DNA of 64,000 nucleotides from an uncultured Paraprevotella sp. (GCA_944321525.1 CALULQ010000011.1:32217-96216), one strand, 5' to 3'; counted from the stretch's first letter, positions 24,744 to 34,393 are shown. Notes: generated by a model from the letters alone, not told the origin. A program made the numbers and translations.

Positions 24744-26195
24744 ATGCATAAAAGACATTCTTTGCGGAAACGGGCCCTGCCCGGATTGTTGCTCCTTGCG
24801 GGAGCGGCCCTTTCTTATGCCTCGCCCGCGGGAGCTGCCACGGTAGCACCGGGCGACGGCCGTGGAGCGCGGACATTTCATGTGGACCCCGCGAACGACG
24901 GGGACATGGCGGACGGCAGCAGGGAACACCCCTTCAGGACATTGGACGACTTGAGCGACATGCGGTTCCGCCCTGGAGACAGCATCCTGCTTTCCGGCGC
25001 CGGGACGCTGGAGGGGCGCATCCGGGTTTCCGGCGTGAAGGCCACGCCGGACGCTCCCGTCGTCATCACGTCGTACGGGGGCGGAAGGGCGGAAATCCTC
25101 TCGGGCGAATCGTCCGCCATCACCGTCGAGAACTGCGAGCACATCCACATAAAGGACGTGGCCGTGAGAGGCAAAGGCCGCAAGGAGGGAAACAAGGGGA
25201 GCGGAATCGAGGTGACAGACTCCCGGCACGTGAGGATTGAGCACGCCGAGGCTTCGGGCTATCTCATGAACGGCATCGGGGTGACGGGCGGCGAGGACAT
25301 ACGCATCGCCCACTCCTATACCCACGACAATGGCTTCAACGGGATCGAGGTGACGGGGCGCCCCGGCGGAGACTCCGTGCGCAACGTGTACGTAGGCTAC
25401 TGCATCGCGGAGAACAACCCGGGATGCCCCGCCATCACGGACAACCATAGCGGGAGCGGAATCCTGCTGGGATACGTCAGGCATGCCTTGGTGGAATACT
25501 GCGAGGCGATGGAGAACGGCTGGGACATGCCCCGCCCCGGGAACGGTCCGGTGGGCATCTGGGGCTACGAGGCGGACCATCTGACCATACAGTATTGCTA
25601 TTCGCACGACAACAAGACCTCGCCCAACGGATATGACGGCGGCGGGTTCGACTTCGATGGGGGCATAACGAACTCCGTCATGCAATACAACCTGTCGATG
25701 AACAACGAGGGGGCCGGTTATGGGCTGTTCCAGTTCGGCGGCGCCGGGGTGTGGAGCGACAACGTCATGCGCTACAACGTGAGCATCAACGACGGGTGGA
25801 AATACTCCCATGCGGGCATCTTTGTGTGGTGCGCGCCGGAGCACAAGGATTCGCCGTTGTGCAACACGCTGGTGCACGACAACCTGGTCGTCAACGGGAG
25901 CCACTCCATCGCCTTCAGTTCGCCCTATGCCTCGGGCCTGGAGTTCGCGGACAACAAGTTCCTGCTCACGGGGACAGGCATGGAGCATTTCCACGGCGAC
26001 GACCTCAAATCGCTCTCCTCGTACAAAGGCAACCGCTATTGGTCGCAGAAAGCGGAGCGCGACGGCAGTCCCCAACCCCGGGAGCCGTTGGACGGGGAGG
26101 CCGTCTACGGCAAGATCTCTTATTCGCCGCCCGGGCGGATAGACATCGTCCGGATAAAAGGCATCGTGAGCGACTTGATTTTCGGAAAGGATTGA
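24744..26195 (+). CDS. Secreted right-handed beta-helix protein (polysaccharide lyase/hydrolase-like)
   Basis: A 483-residue protein. The start at 24744 (MHKRHSLRKRALPGLL) is preferred to an in-frame ATG at 24708 that overlaps the preceding gene. A signal peptide ends around ASPAGA. The body is a parallel beta-helix: FHVDPANDGDMADGS and FRTLDDLSDMRFRPGDSILL (typical N-terminal cap), then repeats such as VENCEHIHIKDVAVRG, SRHVRIEHAEASG and ENNPGCPAITDNHSGSG. Related proteins are pectate lyase-like or glycosidase-like; the catalytic residues are not certain. It likely cooperates with the two upstream enzymes. Confidence 0.8.
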   Translation: MHKRHSLRKRALPGLLLLAGAALSYASPAGAATVAPGDGRGARTFHVDPANDGDMADGSREHPFRTLDDLSDMRFRPGDSILLSGAGTLEGRIRVSGVKATPDAPVVITSYGGGRAEILSGESSAITVENCEHIHIKDVAVRGKGRKEGNKGSGIEVTDSRHVRIEHAEASGYLMNGIGVTGGEDIRIAHSYTHDNGFNGIEVTGRPGGDSVRNVYVGYCIAENNPGCPAITDNHSGSGILLGYVRHALVEYCEAMENGWDMPRPGNGPVGIWGYEADHLTIQYCYSHDNKTSPNGYDGGGFDFDGGITNSVMQYNLSMNNEGAGYGLFQFGGAGVWSDNVMRYNVSINDGWKYSHAGIFVWCAPEHKDSPLCNTLVHDNLVVNGSHSIAFSSPYASGLEFADNKFLLTGTGMEHFHGDDLKSLSSYKGNRYWSQKAERDGSPQPREPLDGEAVYGKISYSPPGRIDIVRIKGIVSDLIFGKD

Positions 26196-26225
26196 AACGG
26201 GCGCACGCCTTGCGGAGCTCCGGAA

Positions 26226-26292
26226 CGTGCTTTCCGCAAAGCACTCGAGTACTCTGCGGAAAGTACTCGAGTACCGAGCGCAGAGTACGCCG
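26226..26292. repeat. Intergenic palindromic repeat, copy 2 (double core)
   Basis: Contains GCACTCGAGTACTC and AAGTACTCGAGTACC in tandem, flanked by CTTTCCGC, CTGCGGA and CGCAGAGTACG. It sits between the beta-helix gene and the regulator gene. Confidence 0.8.
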
Positions 26293-26401
26293 GCGACTTC
26301 GGCACGGGGTCGCCGGCGAAACCTGATTTCCGCCCGGCGGCTTGCAGGTCCGAGATATTCTTAATAACTTTATCCCCTCACAGACATAATTCCAAACGAC
26401 C

Positions 26402-29400
26402 ATGACGAACAAACTGCTGCCGGCCCTTTCCCTGCTGCTCGTTGCCTGCTGCGCCTGCGCGCTGAAGGCCTAGGAACTGGTGCACTACGGGCTGGACGAC
26501 GGGCTCTCCAGCACGGAAATCACAGCCATCTGCGAGGACGACAACTACATCTGGATTGCCACCGAGGACGGACTCAACCGCTTCGACGGGCATCACTTCA
26601 AAGTGTACAAGCCCGGCAAAGGAGGCGGAAACGGATTGAGGCACAGCCACATCGAGACGCTCTTCGTCGACTCGGGAGGACTGCTGTGGATTGGTTTCAA
26701 ATCCGGCGGGGTGGACGTCTACAATCCGTACACGGGGCGGTTCACCCCTCTCGACAGCCTGGTCGGGCAACCCGTACCCCGACGGATTTTCTCCATCTTC
26801 GAAGACTCCGGCCACAACATCTGGCTGGGCGGCTGGGAAGAAAGGATATGCAGGCTGACGCCCGACGACAAGGAGCGCAGCAGCTTCACCGCGACCTACA
26901 GCGACCGGGCCTGCATCGCCTCCAGCTTTGCCGAGAAGCCCAAGGGGCACATCTGGATTGGCACCTACACGGGGCTCGTCCGCTACGACGCCCAAAAGCA
27001 GGAATGGGAAAGCATGCCGGCGGGAGACCGGGTCGTCACGGACCTGTACGACACGGGAGAGCCCCGCACGCTCTACTATTCGTCATGGGACAACGCGCTG
27101 CACAAGCTGGATTGGACCGACGGCCCGGAGCGCATACAGACCACGCGGCTCCACGACGTCGGCACCCCCGTCTTCTGCCTGCTGGGCTCCGGCGGGCGGC
27201 TCCTTGCCGGCACATGGGGCGACGGGGTGAAGGTGTGCGGCAAGGACGGCGGGCGGCCGCTCCCGCTCCCGGGAACGGAACACTGGGGGACGACGTTCGT
27301 CTATGCCCTCTTCAAGGACAGGGCCGGTAACATTTGGATCGGCTTCTACGGGAAGGGCTTGTACAAATACACCGACCGCGACCGGGGAACCAGCCGGCTG
27401 ACCGCCAGCCCCGTGCCCCACTCGCCCGTCAGCTCGATTGCCGGGCAGCAGGACCGGCTGCTGCTGGGGACGTTGGGAGACGGCATGTATGCCTACGACA
27501 TGGAGACCGGCGACATGAGGGAGTGCTACAAGACGGGCAACAAGGAGAGCGACCACATCCTGGCCATCAAACAATACGGCGACCTCACCCTCGTGGGCCA
27601 CGACGGGACGGGGCTGCTCTATTCGTTCGGCAGCGGGGACGGCTCCCGCCCCCAGTGGAAAGAGTTCCGGGCCGGCAAGGAACTGGTAAAGGCCACGGCC
27701 TTCTGCTTCGACGGCGACAGGGTGTGGGTCGGTACGAAACAAAACGGGCTGATGTCGGTCGGCGTCGACGGCCGGACGAAAGAGATGACGGGCTTCGCCG
27801 TACATGAATCTTCCGGGCGGGAACGCATAAACGCCATCGTCCCTTACCGCGACGAACGGCTCTTCATCGCCTCCTACAGCGGGCTGGCAGTCTTCGACAA
27901 GTCGGAGCAGCGGGCCGTGGGGCGCAAGGTCATCGACGACGAAACTGTCTACTCCATCATCGAAGACCGACCGGGCCGTTGCTGGTGGGTCGGCACGTCC
28001 GGCAGCCTGCTGAAGATGGTGCAGCGGGGCGACTCCCTGCACATCTCGCTCGCCTTCCCCTCCTATCCGTTGCCGCAGGGAGCCGTCAAGTCCCTCTTGC
28101 TCGACAGCAACCACAATCTGTGGTTCTTCATCGGCGACAGGGTGTTCTGCCACATCGACAGCGAGCACCGCCTCTGCGAGCCCGACATCGGACATTGGGG
28201 CAACCTCACCATCCTCACGGCCGAGAAGGTGCTTCGCGGCGGAAGGGAATACATCTTGTGCGGCGACACGGAGCAGGTCATCGCCATAGACACAGAAAAG
28301 GCCCTGAACCAGAAGGACGAGACGCGGCTCATACTGACCGACCTGGAGGTGGACCACCGGAAAGTGCAGGCGGGCGACACCTTGGCCCGCCGCGTCGTCC
28401 TGACGGAAAACCCAGAATACGCCCACGCCATGACCCTGCCCCATGATGCCAAATGGATTTCGCTGGCCTTCACGGAAACGGGCGAGACCGGCTACCGCAA
28501 CAAATACTTGTACAGGATGGCCGGCTTCACGGACGAATGGCAACATTTCGACGCGTCCGTCCCCCTGACCTTCTCGCGGCTCAATCCCGGGAAATATGCC
28601 TTGGAAATCAAGAGATACGACGAAGCGCCCGACGCGGGGCCGTGCTGGGCCATGGACATCACCGTCGTCCCGCCTTGGTGGAAGACGCCGTTGTTCCGCG
28701 CCGCCGTGGCCCTCGCCGTCCTGCTGGCCGTCGTGTCCGCCGTGCGCCTGGTCATCCTGCGCAACAAGAAGGAGAACCTGCGGAAACTGCGGGCGATGGA
28801 GACGTTGAAGAAAGAAGAACTGCTGAAAGAGAAGGAAAGCTTCTTCGACAGTCTGGGACACGACCTCATCACGCCCTTGTCGCTGATTCTGGCGCCGGCC
28901 AACGACCTGCTGCGCGAAACCGACGAGACGGACGCGCGGCATGAGAAACTGTCCATCATCTCCAAGAACGCCACGTTCCTGTCCGACCTGTTCTCCACGG
29001 TTCTCGACTTCAAGCGCGTGGAGCTCTCCGACATGGCGGTCTGCAGGCGGAACGTCGAGGCCGTGTCGTTCTGCCGCACCATCGTCAACGCGTTCAACTA
29101 TCTGGCGGATTCCAAGCAGATTCAGCTGGACTTCCAATCCGCCATCCCCTCCGCGCACGTATGGATCGACCAGGTGAAATTTGAACGGATCCTGTACAAC
29201 CTCCTGAGCAACGCCGTCAAGTACACTCCCCACCAAGGCCGCGTGTCCGTGGCATTGGAATATGCGGACGGCCTGCTGGCCGTGTCCGTCAAAGACACCG
29301 ATCCGGGCATCAACCCGTCGCACCAGGCCGCGGTGTTCGACAAGTTCTACCGCGAGCCCCAATACGACAAGGAGAACAGCCCCGGCGGACTGGGCTTGGG

Positions 29401-30343
29401 GCTATACGTCGTGAAGAAGTTCGTCGCCGCCATGGACGGAACGGTCTCCGTCTGTTCGCGCCCCGGCGAAGGCACCACCCTGTGCGTGAAACTGCCGGCA
29501 GAACAAGCCGAAAGCCGGCAGTCGGCGGCCGACATCCCCGAACCCGACCCGCAAGCCAACGACACGGCCGGCCATGCCACCATTCTGCTGGTGGAGGACA
29601 ACGAGCAAATCCTCAACTACCTTGCCGGCCAATTGGCGGGACACTTCAACATCGTGACCGCCACCAACGGGGAAGAGGCCCTGGAACAGACCGAACGCCA
29701 CCTCCCCGAAATCATCATATCGGACATCATCATGCCCGGCATGGACGGCCTGGAACTGTGCCGGCACATCAAGGAAAACCCGCTCTACGCCGACATCTTC
29801 ATGATACTGCTCACCGCAAAGACGTCGGCGGAAGACGAACTGAAAGGCTACAAGGGAGGCGCCGACATTTACATCAGGAAGCCTTTCGACACCGCCGCAC
29901 TGGCCAGCCAAATCTCGAACATCCTGAACACGCGCCAGAAACGGAAAGAACAACTGCTGAAAAGCCTGACGGCGCAAGGCCACGCCCCCGTGGAGTTCAA
30001 CTCCAAGGAAGTGTTCCTGCAGCAGGCCATGAAAGTGATAGAAGAAAACCTGGACAAGGCCGACTTCAACATCGAAGAGTTCGCGGCCGCCATGAACATC
30101 AGCAAGACCGTCCTCCACAAGAAATTCAAGATGCTCATCGGACAGACGCCCAACCAGTTCATCCGGGCCGTCAGAATCAGGAAAGCGTCGGAACTGCTGG
30201 AAAGCACCGACTTGTCGGTCACCGAAATCGCCTACCTGACCGGCTTCAACCAGGCCCACTATTTCATCAAGTGCTTCAAGGAAGTGTATGATGAAACGCC
30301 CAAGAACTTCCGTGAACGGAAAAGGAAAGGGCCGAAGACCTGA
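26402..30343 (+). CDS. Hybrid two-component system regulator, in-frame TAG at codon 24
   Basis: From the ATG at 26402 the frame encodes a signal peptide (MTNKLLPALSLLLVACCACA) and then a TAG stop at 26471-26473, after which the frame stays open for about 1290 residues. The rest is a classic HTCS: propeller repeats (LVHYGLDDGLSSTEI, NYIWIATEDGLNRFDG), Y_Y_Y domain, a membrane segment near residues 765-787, HisKA with GHDLITPLSL, HATPase with LLSNAVKYT and GGLGLGLYVVKKF, a receiver (LLVEDNE, IISDIIMPGMDG) and an AraC-type HTH. It would sense a periplasmic oligosaccharide and activate the neighbouring hydrolases. The TAG probably replaced CAG (A-QELVHY). GTG at 26480 could restart translation without the signal. 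Confidence 0.85.
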
Positions 30344-30422
30344 ACGGAGGAAGCGGCCTGCAACGGGGACGGAATTGACAAATCACAAAATCGAGGACGG
30401 CGCCACGGCCTTCCCTTCACCC

Positions 30423-30887
30423 TTATAGTCCCAATTCATTCATGACATGCCTCACTCCCTCGATTGTCTCCGTGTCCTGCGAAATCTGCGCAATCCGCAT
30501 CGCCTTCCTGAACACATCGCCCAGATAGTTGCGGTCGCGGATTTCCGCCAACGAATCCAAGGTGCGGTTCAGCTCACGCTCCGGGTCATGCGTCATGGAG
30601 ACTTTCACGATCCTCTCCACCTCCGGACGGGACAACCCCAGACTTTGGATTGTCGACTGGACGATGGCATTCGCCTCATCGCTGAATGCGCTCAACGGGG
30701 AAGCCCCTTGCACTAAAGCAAGAAACTTCACGATGGCGTATTTTTGGTTCGTCAGCAAATCCTTTGCCGGGTTTGTGACCACGGCTGGCCTATTCGCGAA
30801 CTTCCTCTCCGACTTATCCGCACTCCTATGAAGCGCAAAAGCCGCTACCGCCATCAAGGCGGCCAAAATGAACAAAAAGACTTCCAT
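30423..30887 (-). CDS. Membrane-anchored protein, possibly TerB-like
   Basis: The start at 30887 (MEVFLFILAALMAVAAFAL) is chosen because GGAGCAGGA precedes it; the earlier TTG start would only add residues of the upstream gene's end. A single membrane helix is followed by a soluble helical domain of about 110 residues (KYAIVKFLALVQGASPLS, RPEVERIVKVSM, KAMRIAQISQ). The helix pattern recalls the TerB/DjlA N-terminal fold by eye, without a decisive motif. It is the last of a cluster of eight overlapping genes on this strand. Confidence 0.7.
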   Translation of the reverse strand: MEVFLFILAALMAVAAFALHRSADKSERKFANRPAVVTNPAKDLLTNQKYAIVKFLALVQGASPLSAFSDEANAIVQSTIQSLGLSRPEVERIVKVSMTHDPERELNRTLDSLAEIRDRNYLGDVFRKAMRIAQISQDTETIEGVRHVMNELGL

Positions 30888-30897
30888 TCCTGCTCCT

Positions 30898-31074
30898 TCA
30901 ATCAAGACCCTTCATGTATTCGTTATATTTCCCGCGCCGGTAAACCACCATTATAATCATCGGGAAGAAGATGGCGCAGGCGACGACGTCCACGACCCAG
31001 CTCATCGCGCTACGGTTGTAGTCCACTTTTTCGTTGTGTCGGCGAATCTTTTCCCTAAGCCTGTCCTCGTCCAT
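30898..31074 (-). CDS. Small membrane protein (58 aa)
   Basis: A 58-residue product: a charged N-terminal helix (MDEDRLREKIRRHNEKVDYN), one hydrophobic span (AMSWVVDVVACAIFFPMIIM) and a basic tail. Its ATG lies within the 3' end of the previous gene (31055-31264), and its stop is 10 bases before the next start, so it belongs to the cluster. Function unknown; too short for most gene lists. Confidence 0.65.
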   Translation of the reverse strand: MDEDRLREKIRRHNEKVDYNRSAMSWVVDVVACAIFFPMIIMVVYRRGKYNEYMKGLD

Positions 31075-31264
31075 CTTCCTGTCCTCCTTTCCTGTTCCAG
31101 TCCTCCTTTTCCTTTTGTTCCCTCTCCTTCGTCTTCCCGCGGTGCACGAGATAAGCCCCCAAGCCTGTCCAGAAAAGAGGCCCTACGACACTCGTGCCGC
31201 CCACCAGGCTTCCCACGAGACTCAAGATGCCGAGCACCAAAACAATCCAACCTGCGATTTTCAT
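31055..31264 (-). CDS. Small membrane protein (69 aa)
   Basis: A 69-residue protein with two hydrophobic spans (AGWIVLVLGILSLVGSLVGG and VVGPLFWTGLGAYLVH) and a highly charged C-terminal tail (RGKTKEREQKEKEDW). The ATG overlaps the stop of the gene before it (ATGA). It may be an integral inner-membrane subunit of the complex made by this operon, as suggested by the packing. No family recognised. Confidence 0.65.
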   Translation of the reverse strand: MKIAGWIVLVLGILSLVGSLVGGTSVVGPLFWTGLGAYLVHRGKTKEREQKEKEDWNRKGGQEDGRGQA

Positions 31265-31464
31265 TTGTCCTTCCGTTTAATGTCTATAAAATCCACGTCA
31301 TTCTCAATCTTTTTCGAGCACAAGGTCACGATAAGCCCCAGGAACAAGTTGATCACCGAGAGGAAGAAGGCCCACCCGAAACCGATTTTGCGCTTGCGCC
31401 CCAGGCAACCAACACCGTAAGCCAACGCCAATCCAATCACAAAGAAAAAGAACGTCTCCATCAT
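31261..31464 (-). CDS. Small membrane protein (67 aa)
   Basis: The start is at 31464 (MMETFFFFVIGLALAYGVGC), directly after the stop of the J-domain gene (TAATG) with GGAGGAG upstream. Two hydrophobic stretches are separated by a basic loop (GRKRKIGFGW), followed by a soluble tail (CSKKIENDVDFIDIKRKDK). A small integral membrane protein; no family recognised. Confidence 0.65.
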   Translation of the reverse strand: MMETFFFFVIGLALAYGVGCLGRKRKIGFGWAFFLSVINLFLGLIVTLCSKKIENDVDFIDIKRKDK

Positions 31465-31877
31465 TACTCCTCCTCGATTTTGACTCCCAACTCGCATTCC
31501 GCCCTCTCCTTCAGGCCACGCAAGGCGGCATAATCGTGCTTGTGCCTCACCAGCAGACCGAAGATTTCCGTGGCCTTGGCCGCCAGCCGCCCGTCCCCTG
31601 CGAAGCGGTCCGGGTGGCACACCTTCTTCAATCCGTCATACAAAGCCTTGGCCTTGAAAGAGCTGTCAATCACATTTGAAAAGTCGACATCCCCCTCGCG
31701 GAGAATCCTCTCCTTCACCTTTTCCCTTTCCGGCCGGCACCGGCCGCGCAGGAGCAAAAGGCGCACGCACACGAACACGAGCAGGACGAACTCCACTCCC
31801 GCCACATACATCCACACGTCGGGGGAAGCCGGCGATGCGGGCACCGCGTTTCTCACGGCTTGGATACTATCCATCAT
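31464..31877 (-). CDS. Membrane-anchored J-domain-like protein
   Basis: A 137-residue product from the ATG at 31877, preceded by a GGAGGG ribosome site; the longer open frame lies in the upstream gene. An N-terminal membrane helix (VWMYVAGVEFVLLVFVCV) is followed by a J-domain-like unit: LYDGLKKVCHPDRFAGDG with the HPD tripeptide essential for stimulating Hsp70 ATPases, then AAKATEIFGLLVRHKHDYAA. It would recruit DnaK to the membrane. The same unit appears twice, without HPD, in the protein at 32324-32962. A specific client is unknown. Confidence 0.75.
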   Translation of the reverse strand: MMDSIQAVRNAVPASPASPDVWMYVAGVEFVLLVFVCVRLLLLRGRCRPEREKVKERILREGDVDFSNVIDSSFKAKALYDGLKKVCHPDRFAGDGRLAAKATEIFGLLVRHKHDYAALRGLKERAECELGVKIEEE

Positions 31878-31902
31878 GCAAACCCTCCTTTCTTTTATCT
31901 GA

Positions 31903-32304
31903 TCACTCAATGAACTTTCCAATGTTCGCATAGTCGGCAAGGCACCAGCGGCAGCCGTAGCGCCCGTGGTCGCCGTGCACCTCCAGCGTGTCCCACCCCA
32001 GCACGACCAAGCGCCGCACCAAGGTCTCATTCGCCAGGACCACCTCGCCGATAAAGACGATTTCCGCCTTCGTCAGCTCGCGCCCCGCCAAGGCCTGGAT
32101 CCGGAAGCCGGTGTTCATCCACGCCGAGAACTCATGCCGGTAGGCCGGCAATCCCCTCGAGATGCTGGCCTTCAGGGCCGTCGGGGCCTGCCCCGAGACG
32201 AAGGCCTCGCGGGCCGTCTCGTTGAAGCTCCTCACCAGCCTTCCCCGCTCGCTCCGGTCCTTGAACCACTCTACGACTCTGTTCCACGTATTTTCCAACA
32301 ACAT
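31903..32304 (-). CDS. Protein of unknown function (133 aa)
   Basis: A soluble, mixed alpha/beta protein (MLLENTWNRVVEWFKDRSER at the start; HGDHGRYGCRWCLADYANIG at the end). The region RELTKAEIVFIGEVVLANET and the C-terminal HGDHGRYGCRWC hint at a metal-binding or ligand-binding fold with one C-x2-C pair, but nothing is certain. It lies 25 bases upstream of the J-domain protein and 19 bases after the duplicated J-like protein, all in the same direction, so it is part of the same operon. Confidence 0.65.
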   Translation of the reverse strand: MLLENTWNRVVEWFKDRSERGRLVRSFNETAREAFVSGQAPTALKASISRGLPAYRHEFSAWMNTGFRIQALAGRELTKAEIVFIGEVVLANETLVRRLVVLGWDTLEVHGDHGRYGCRWCLADYANIGKFIE

Positions 32305-32323
32305 AATCCCAATCCGTTATTCA

Positions 32324-32962
32324 TTACAACACGCCGCCCGCTATCATGGCGGCAAACACATATACCATCACGATTATCCCTCCCAGAAGCCCTATTGCCA
32401 GCAGGAACCAATTCACGTCGTCCCCCTCCGGCGGTTCTCCCTCCGGACCAAGGCCTATCCCCAAAGGCGCCCCCTCCTCTTCTGCCTTTGCCTTCAGGCG
32501 CTCCAAGGCCACCACGTCGTCCGCATGGAGTAGCACCTGATTGTACAACTCGTTCGCGAAACGGAATTTCTCCCGTTCCCCAGCGAAAGCGGCCGGGTTC
32601 AATGCACGGACCAGCTCCCCATACAAGTCTTCGGTAGCAAACCTGACGCCCAGCTCGGCCATGGCCCGGGCGCGAAGCCCCTTCAGGGCCCCCTCGTCGT
32701 CCTTGTGCTCTTCCGCCAGGGTATAGATGTCGTTCGCAGCCTCGAGCCTTTGATATTCATAGTCATCCATGAACTCTTTGGGGTTGCACTTCGTACGCAA
32801 CTCCACATACAGCGAGGCATAATGCCCGGGAACGAACTTCGGCCGCGGAGTTTCCTCCTTAGGGTCGTCCCATCGCATGTTCATCCCCGGCCTCTTCCGC
32901 GGACGCATCTCTTCGAATACGATCTCCTCTTCTTCCATCGCCCTCAGGTCTATAAGTCCCAT
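32324..32962 (-). CDS. Tandem degenerate J-like repeats with C-terminal membrane anchor
   Basis: The start at 32962 (MGLIDLRAMEEEEIVFEE) overlaps the upstream stop. Two units of the same design follow: LYVELRTKCNPKEFMDDYEY ... ALKGLRARAMAELGVRF and LYGELVRALNPAAFAGEREK ... ALERLKAKAEEEGAPL. They align with the J unit at 31464-31877 (LYDGLKKVCHPDRFAG) but have NPK and NPA in place of HPD, so they probably bind a partner without stimulating Hsp70. The C-terminus (VNWFLLAIGLLGGIIVMVY) is a membrane anchor. Together with its neighbour it may form a scaffold complex. Function is inferred. Confidence 0.65.
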   Translation of the reverse strand: MGLIDLRAMEEEEIVFEEMRPRKRPGMNMRWDDPKEETPRPKFVPGHYASLYVELRTKCNPKEFMDDYEYQRLEAANDIYTLAEEHKDDEGALKGLRARAMAELGVRFATEDLYGELVRALNPAAFAGEREKFRFANELYNQVLLHADDVVALERLKAKAEEEGAPLGIGLGPEGEPPEGDDVNWFLLAIGLLGGIIVMVYVFAAMIAGGVL

Positions 32963-33984
32963 TCCACCAGTTCCCTCGGCAACCGCACCCGCTTGGTGCA
33001 TCCGCGGCCGCCGGTCACATAATAATACTCCGCCAGGCGGTCGTCGAACTCACGCACGAACGCCTCGCGGATGCGGGCGCACTTCTCGTTTATCGAGTTC
33101 TTGCACGGGTCCGTCACGTCCATGATGCTCCGCATGACGGCCTCGCCGGAATCACGCCCGCTGAGGTGCGAGTAAATCTCGTAAAGCTCGCGGCGGAAGT
33201 CAGGCAACGACTTGAACACCAACCCCTCGGGATGGCGCAGGAAGAGGAAATAGACGGCCTTGACCAATGGCGTCATCCTGATTTCCAGATTCCCATAGTC
33301 AGGCAACAGGATCTGCCCTCGCGAGGTGACGCGCAGGCGGCTCAGCTTGATCTGGGGTTGCAGCAGCGAGTGCAGCACCATGTCGTTCACTCCATACTGC
33401 CTCAGGCGACGTATCTTCTCCGAAACGTCGGCAATCAGTTCCATCACCTCTTCCGGAAAGTGCATGTCGGCAAAATCGTCCGGCTCCAAGTCCGGCTCAA
33501 TGGAAGACGTGGCGCAAAAGAACTCGGAATCGGCCGCCCCCTTTTCGTACTCATTCAGATAACGGAAAAAGGCGTCGAAGAGCGGGCGCAGCTCATGCTC
33601 ATGCCCCTTCAGCCGCAAGGCGTGGAACGTGTGTCCGCCTGCGTCCTGTCCGCCGTAGAGCAGCAGGGAGGGCGCCAGCTCGTAGCCCCGCTTCACGAAA
33701 GGGCGCAGGCAGTCGCTCCCCAGCGACTGCCCCGCAGAGTCCGCCCGATAGGGAGTGTAATAACGCACGAACTCCGGCCCGCCCAGTCTGCGGGAGATGC
33801 AGGGGAAGTAGCAGAACTCGTAGCCCACATTGGCGAAGCCAGTCCGCAGGCCGCCATAATTATTGCGCAGGAACTCGTTGATTGCCGGCTCGTAGGCCGA
33901 CTCCACATAAACCACCTGCTTCCCTTCGGGCCGGAAAGGCAAGGAAGGCTTGAAACGCACGATTTCTGTCTGGACTCTCTGCAT
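32950..33984 (-). CDS. Soluble protein of unknown function (344 aa), first gene of the cluster
   Basis: A protein of 344 residues starting MQRVQTEIVRFKPSLPF. Its C-terminal half (RLRVTSRGQILLPDYGNLEI, then MTPLVKAVYFLFLRHPEGLV and FKSLPDFRRELYEIYSHLSG) looks like a small winged-helix or all-helical domain that I have seen in other Bacteroidetes proteins, but I cannot name the family. It may be the effector or regulator of the J-domain cluster that follows: its last codons overlap the next gene. It is preceded by a palindromic repeat and no obvious promoter. Confidence 0.7.
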   Translation of the reverse strand: MQRVQTEIVRFKPSLPFRPEGKQVVYVESAYEPAINEFLRNNYGGLRTGFANVGYEFCYFPCISRRLGGPEFVRYYTPYRADSAGQSLGSDCLRPFVKRGYELAPSLLLYGGQDAGGHTFHALRLKGHEHELRPLFDAFFRYLNEYEKGAADSEFFCATSSIEPDLEPDDFADMHFPEEVMELIADVSEKIRRLRQYGVNDMVLHSLLQPQIKLSRLRVTSRGQILLPDYGNLEIRMTPLVKAVYFLFLRHPEGLVFKSLPDFRRELYEIYSHLSGRDSGEAVMRSIMDVTDPCKNSINEKCARIREAFVREFDDRLAEYYYVTGGRGCTKRVRLPRELVEWDL

Positions 33985-34142
33985 GGACTAATGCTACCTT
34001 TAAAACATTGCGAAAATATAAAAGATTCTTTCTCCCGCAAAATCCTTGCAAGGCTTGCAAAGGCGAGGCTACAACGCGCCACGGCCCGCCCACGACACTT
34101 GCACCCCGCCAACGGCCGCCATTCCGACGGCCGCCCGTCGCC

Positions 34143-34203
34143 GTACTTTGCGGAGAGTACTCGAGTACTTGCCGCAGAGTACGATTCGGCATTCCGCAAG
34201 GCG
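34143..34203. repeat. Intergenic palindromic repeat, copy 3
   Basis: GTACTTTGCGGAGAGTACTC, then GAGTACTTGCCGCAGAGTACG. Same orientation as copy 1, with only the change AAAG to AGAG in the left arm. Confidence 0.85.
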
Positions 34204-34355
34204 CCACGCTGTCTTCTACCGCCTTGAACGATTCCCCGCGTCATGCTTTGCCACAATCCCAAGCCCTTTCGGGGCAGTTAAGTTAATCCGCCGGTCCAAA
34301 CGACTCACACTTCTGCCCGCCACTCGCTCCACTGCAAAGACAGAAGGCCTGAAAT

Positions 34356-34393
34356 GAAAAAAAGGAACGCACCTTTGCGAGTGCATTCCTTCC
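34356..34393 (-). terminator. Intrinsic terminator of the V-ATPase operon
   Basis: On the minus strand, GGAATGCAC and GTGCGTTCC pair and are followed by a T-run (complement of 34356-34363). It lies 23 bases after the K subunit stop. Confidence 0.75.

Noticed and set aside
27083..29362. Minus-strand ORF of 759 residues
   Set aside because: Antisense to the HTCS gene, low-complexity, no motif.
26480..30343. HTCS gene starting at GTG 26480 as the intended start
   Set aside because: A signal peptide is encoded in frame just upstream at 26402, and HTCS proteins need it; the GTG start is kept only as a fallback.
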